Source: Candidatus Eisenbergiella stercorigallinarum
Lineage (GTDB): Bacteria > Bacillota > Clostridia > Lachnospirales > Lachnospiraceae
DNA: 5,013 nucleotides
Reading direction: 5' to 3'
Assembly (NCBI GenBank): GCA_019120525.1
Contig: DWUW01000262.1
Coordinates: 1 to 5,013, forward strand
A program made the position numbers and the translations under genes. This document shows positions 4,587-5,013 of the stretch, in pieces. The notes under the pieces are model-generated. The model was not told where the DNA came from. It searched no databases and was given only the letters and a program-made list of their open reading frames with translations. The first letter of the stretch is position 1, and each line of letters opens with the position of its first letter.

Positions 4587-5013
4587 TTATTCTTCTTTTT
4601 CCGCGGCAATGGCCCCATTTTCCTGCAGATATTTCCGGTTCAGGGCAATGACCTGCTCCATGGCGGCCCTTCCCGGCGCTCCCAGGGTGAGGCGCTTCTC
4701 CACGCAGGTTTTCAGGGAGACGGCGTCGTAAACGTCCTCTTCAAAAGCGGGGCTGAAGCTCTTAAATTCCTCAATGGAAAGCTCGCCGATGCTCTTTTTC
4801 TTCTCAATACAGTACAGGACAAGCCGTCCGATCACGCCGTGGGCGTCGCGGAAGGGAACGCCGTGGTTTACCAGGTAGTCCGCCGCGTCGGTGGCGCTGG
4901 TGAAGCCGTTCATGGCGCTTTTCTTCATGGCCTCTTTGTTGAATTTCATGGTGGAGACCATTCCGGTGAACAGGGCCAGGCACCCCTTCGTGGTGTCAAT
5001 GGCGTCGAATATC
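4587..5013 (-). CDS. argH: Argininosuccinate lyase, C-terminal part (5' end beyond the window)
   Basis: The last step of arginine synthesis: argininosuccinate is split into arginine and fumarate in the cytosol. The frame stays open to the right edge, so 141 full codons are present of a protein that is usually about 460 residues. The ATG at 4961 is internal: the codons before it read IFDAIDTTKGCLALFTG, which matches this family. Counting from the first full codon, GFTSATDAADYLV (36-48) and GVPFRDAH (51-58) are typical of the C-terminal helical domain. A closing LGAPGRAAMEQVI-like stretch ends the domain. The fumarase/lyase signature (GSSxMPxKxNP) and the catalytic Ser loop lie outside the window and cannot be checked. 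The TAA stop at 4587-4589 is followed by 107 bases before asd with no clear minus-strand terminator, so read-through into asd is possible. Confidence 0.95.
   Translation of the reverse strand, partial: IFDAIDTTKGCLALFTGMVSTMKFNKEAMKKSAMNGFTSATDAADYLVNHGVPFRDAHGVIGRLVLYCIEKKKSIGELSIEEFKSFSPAFEEDVYDAVSLKTCVEKRLTLGAPGRAAMEQVIALNRKYLQENGAIAAEKEE

Noticed and set aside
4587..4961. A separate 124-residue gene starting at ATG 4961
   Set aside because: The frame continues upstream to the window edge with argininosuccinate lyase sequence, so this ATG is internal to argH.

Overview
The window looks like chromosomal DNA of a GC-rich Firmicute, most likely a gut-type Lachnospiraceae (Clostridia). This rests on the Gram-positive-style GGAGG ribosome binding sites, the form of topoisomerase III, the 'archaeal/fungal' type of aspartate-semialdehyde dehydrogenase, and the gene neighbourhood. 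The assignment is from memory of these families, not from a database search.

All four genes lie on the minus strand and read right to left. They are the C-terminal part of argH (argininosuccinate lyase, cut by the right edge), asd (aspartate-semialdehyde dehydrogenase), topB (DNA topoisomerase III) and a short left-handed beta-helix acyltransferase-like protein related to the C-terminal half of sugar-1-phosphate nucleotidylyltransferases. A 107-base gap with two GC-rich hairpins separates argH from asd. From asd onward the genes are packed: topB starts 2 bases after the asd stop (or 26 bases after it if the TTG start is used). The last gene starts 5 bases after the topB stop, with its ribosome binding site inside the end of topB. 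asd, topB and the last gene therefore look co-transcribed and partly translationally coupled, although their functions (amino-acid synthesis, DNA topology, probable sugar-nucleotide or envelope chemistry) are unrelated.

Bases 364-569, downstream of the last gene, carry no gene I can support. They are GC-rich with TTCCGG-type repeats and two strong inverted repeats, neither followed by a proper T-tract.

The most unusual part is bases 1-363. It is AT-rich (44 of the first 120 bases are G or C) and holds an array of short inverted half-sites, AACCGTAC and its reverse complement GTACGGTT, in strict alternation. Nine half-sites are clear, and their centres are separated by exactly 21 or 31 bases, which is two or three turns of B-DNA. 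They group into 39-base symmetric units, GTACGGTT-N8-GAAAATC-N8-AACCGTAC, spaced by 13 or 23 bases. Weaker copies continue in the same phase to base 363, and the array probably also extends left out of the window. I do not recognise it as a described element. The geometry suggests a DNA-binding array for an unknown protein rather than a CRISPR array, terminator or RNA structure.
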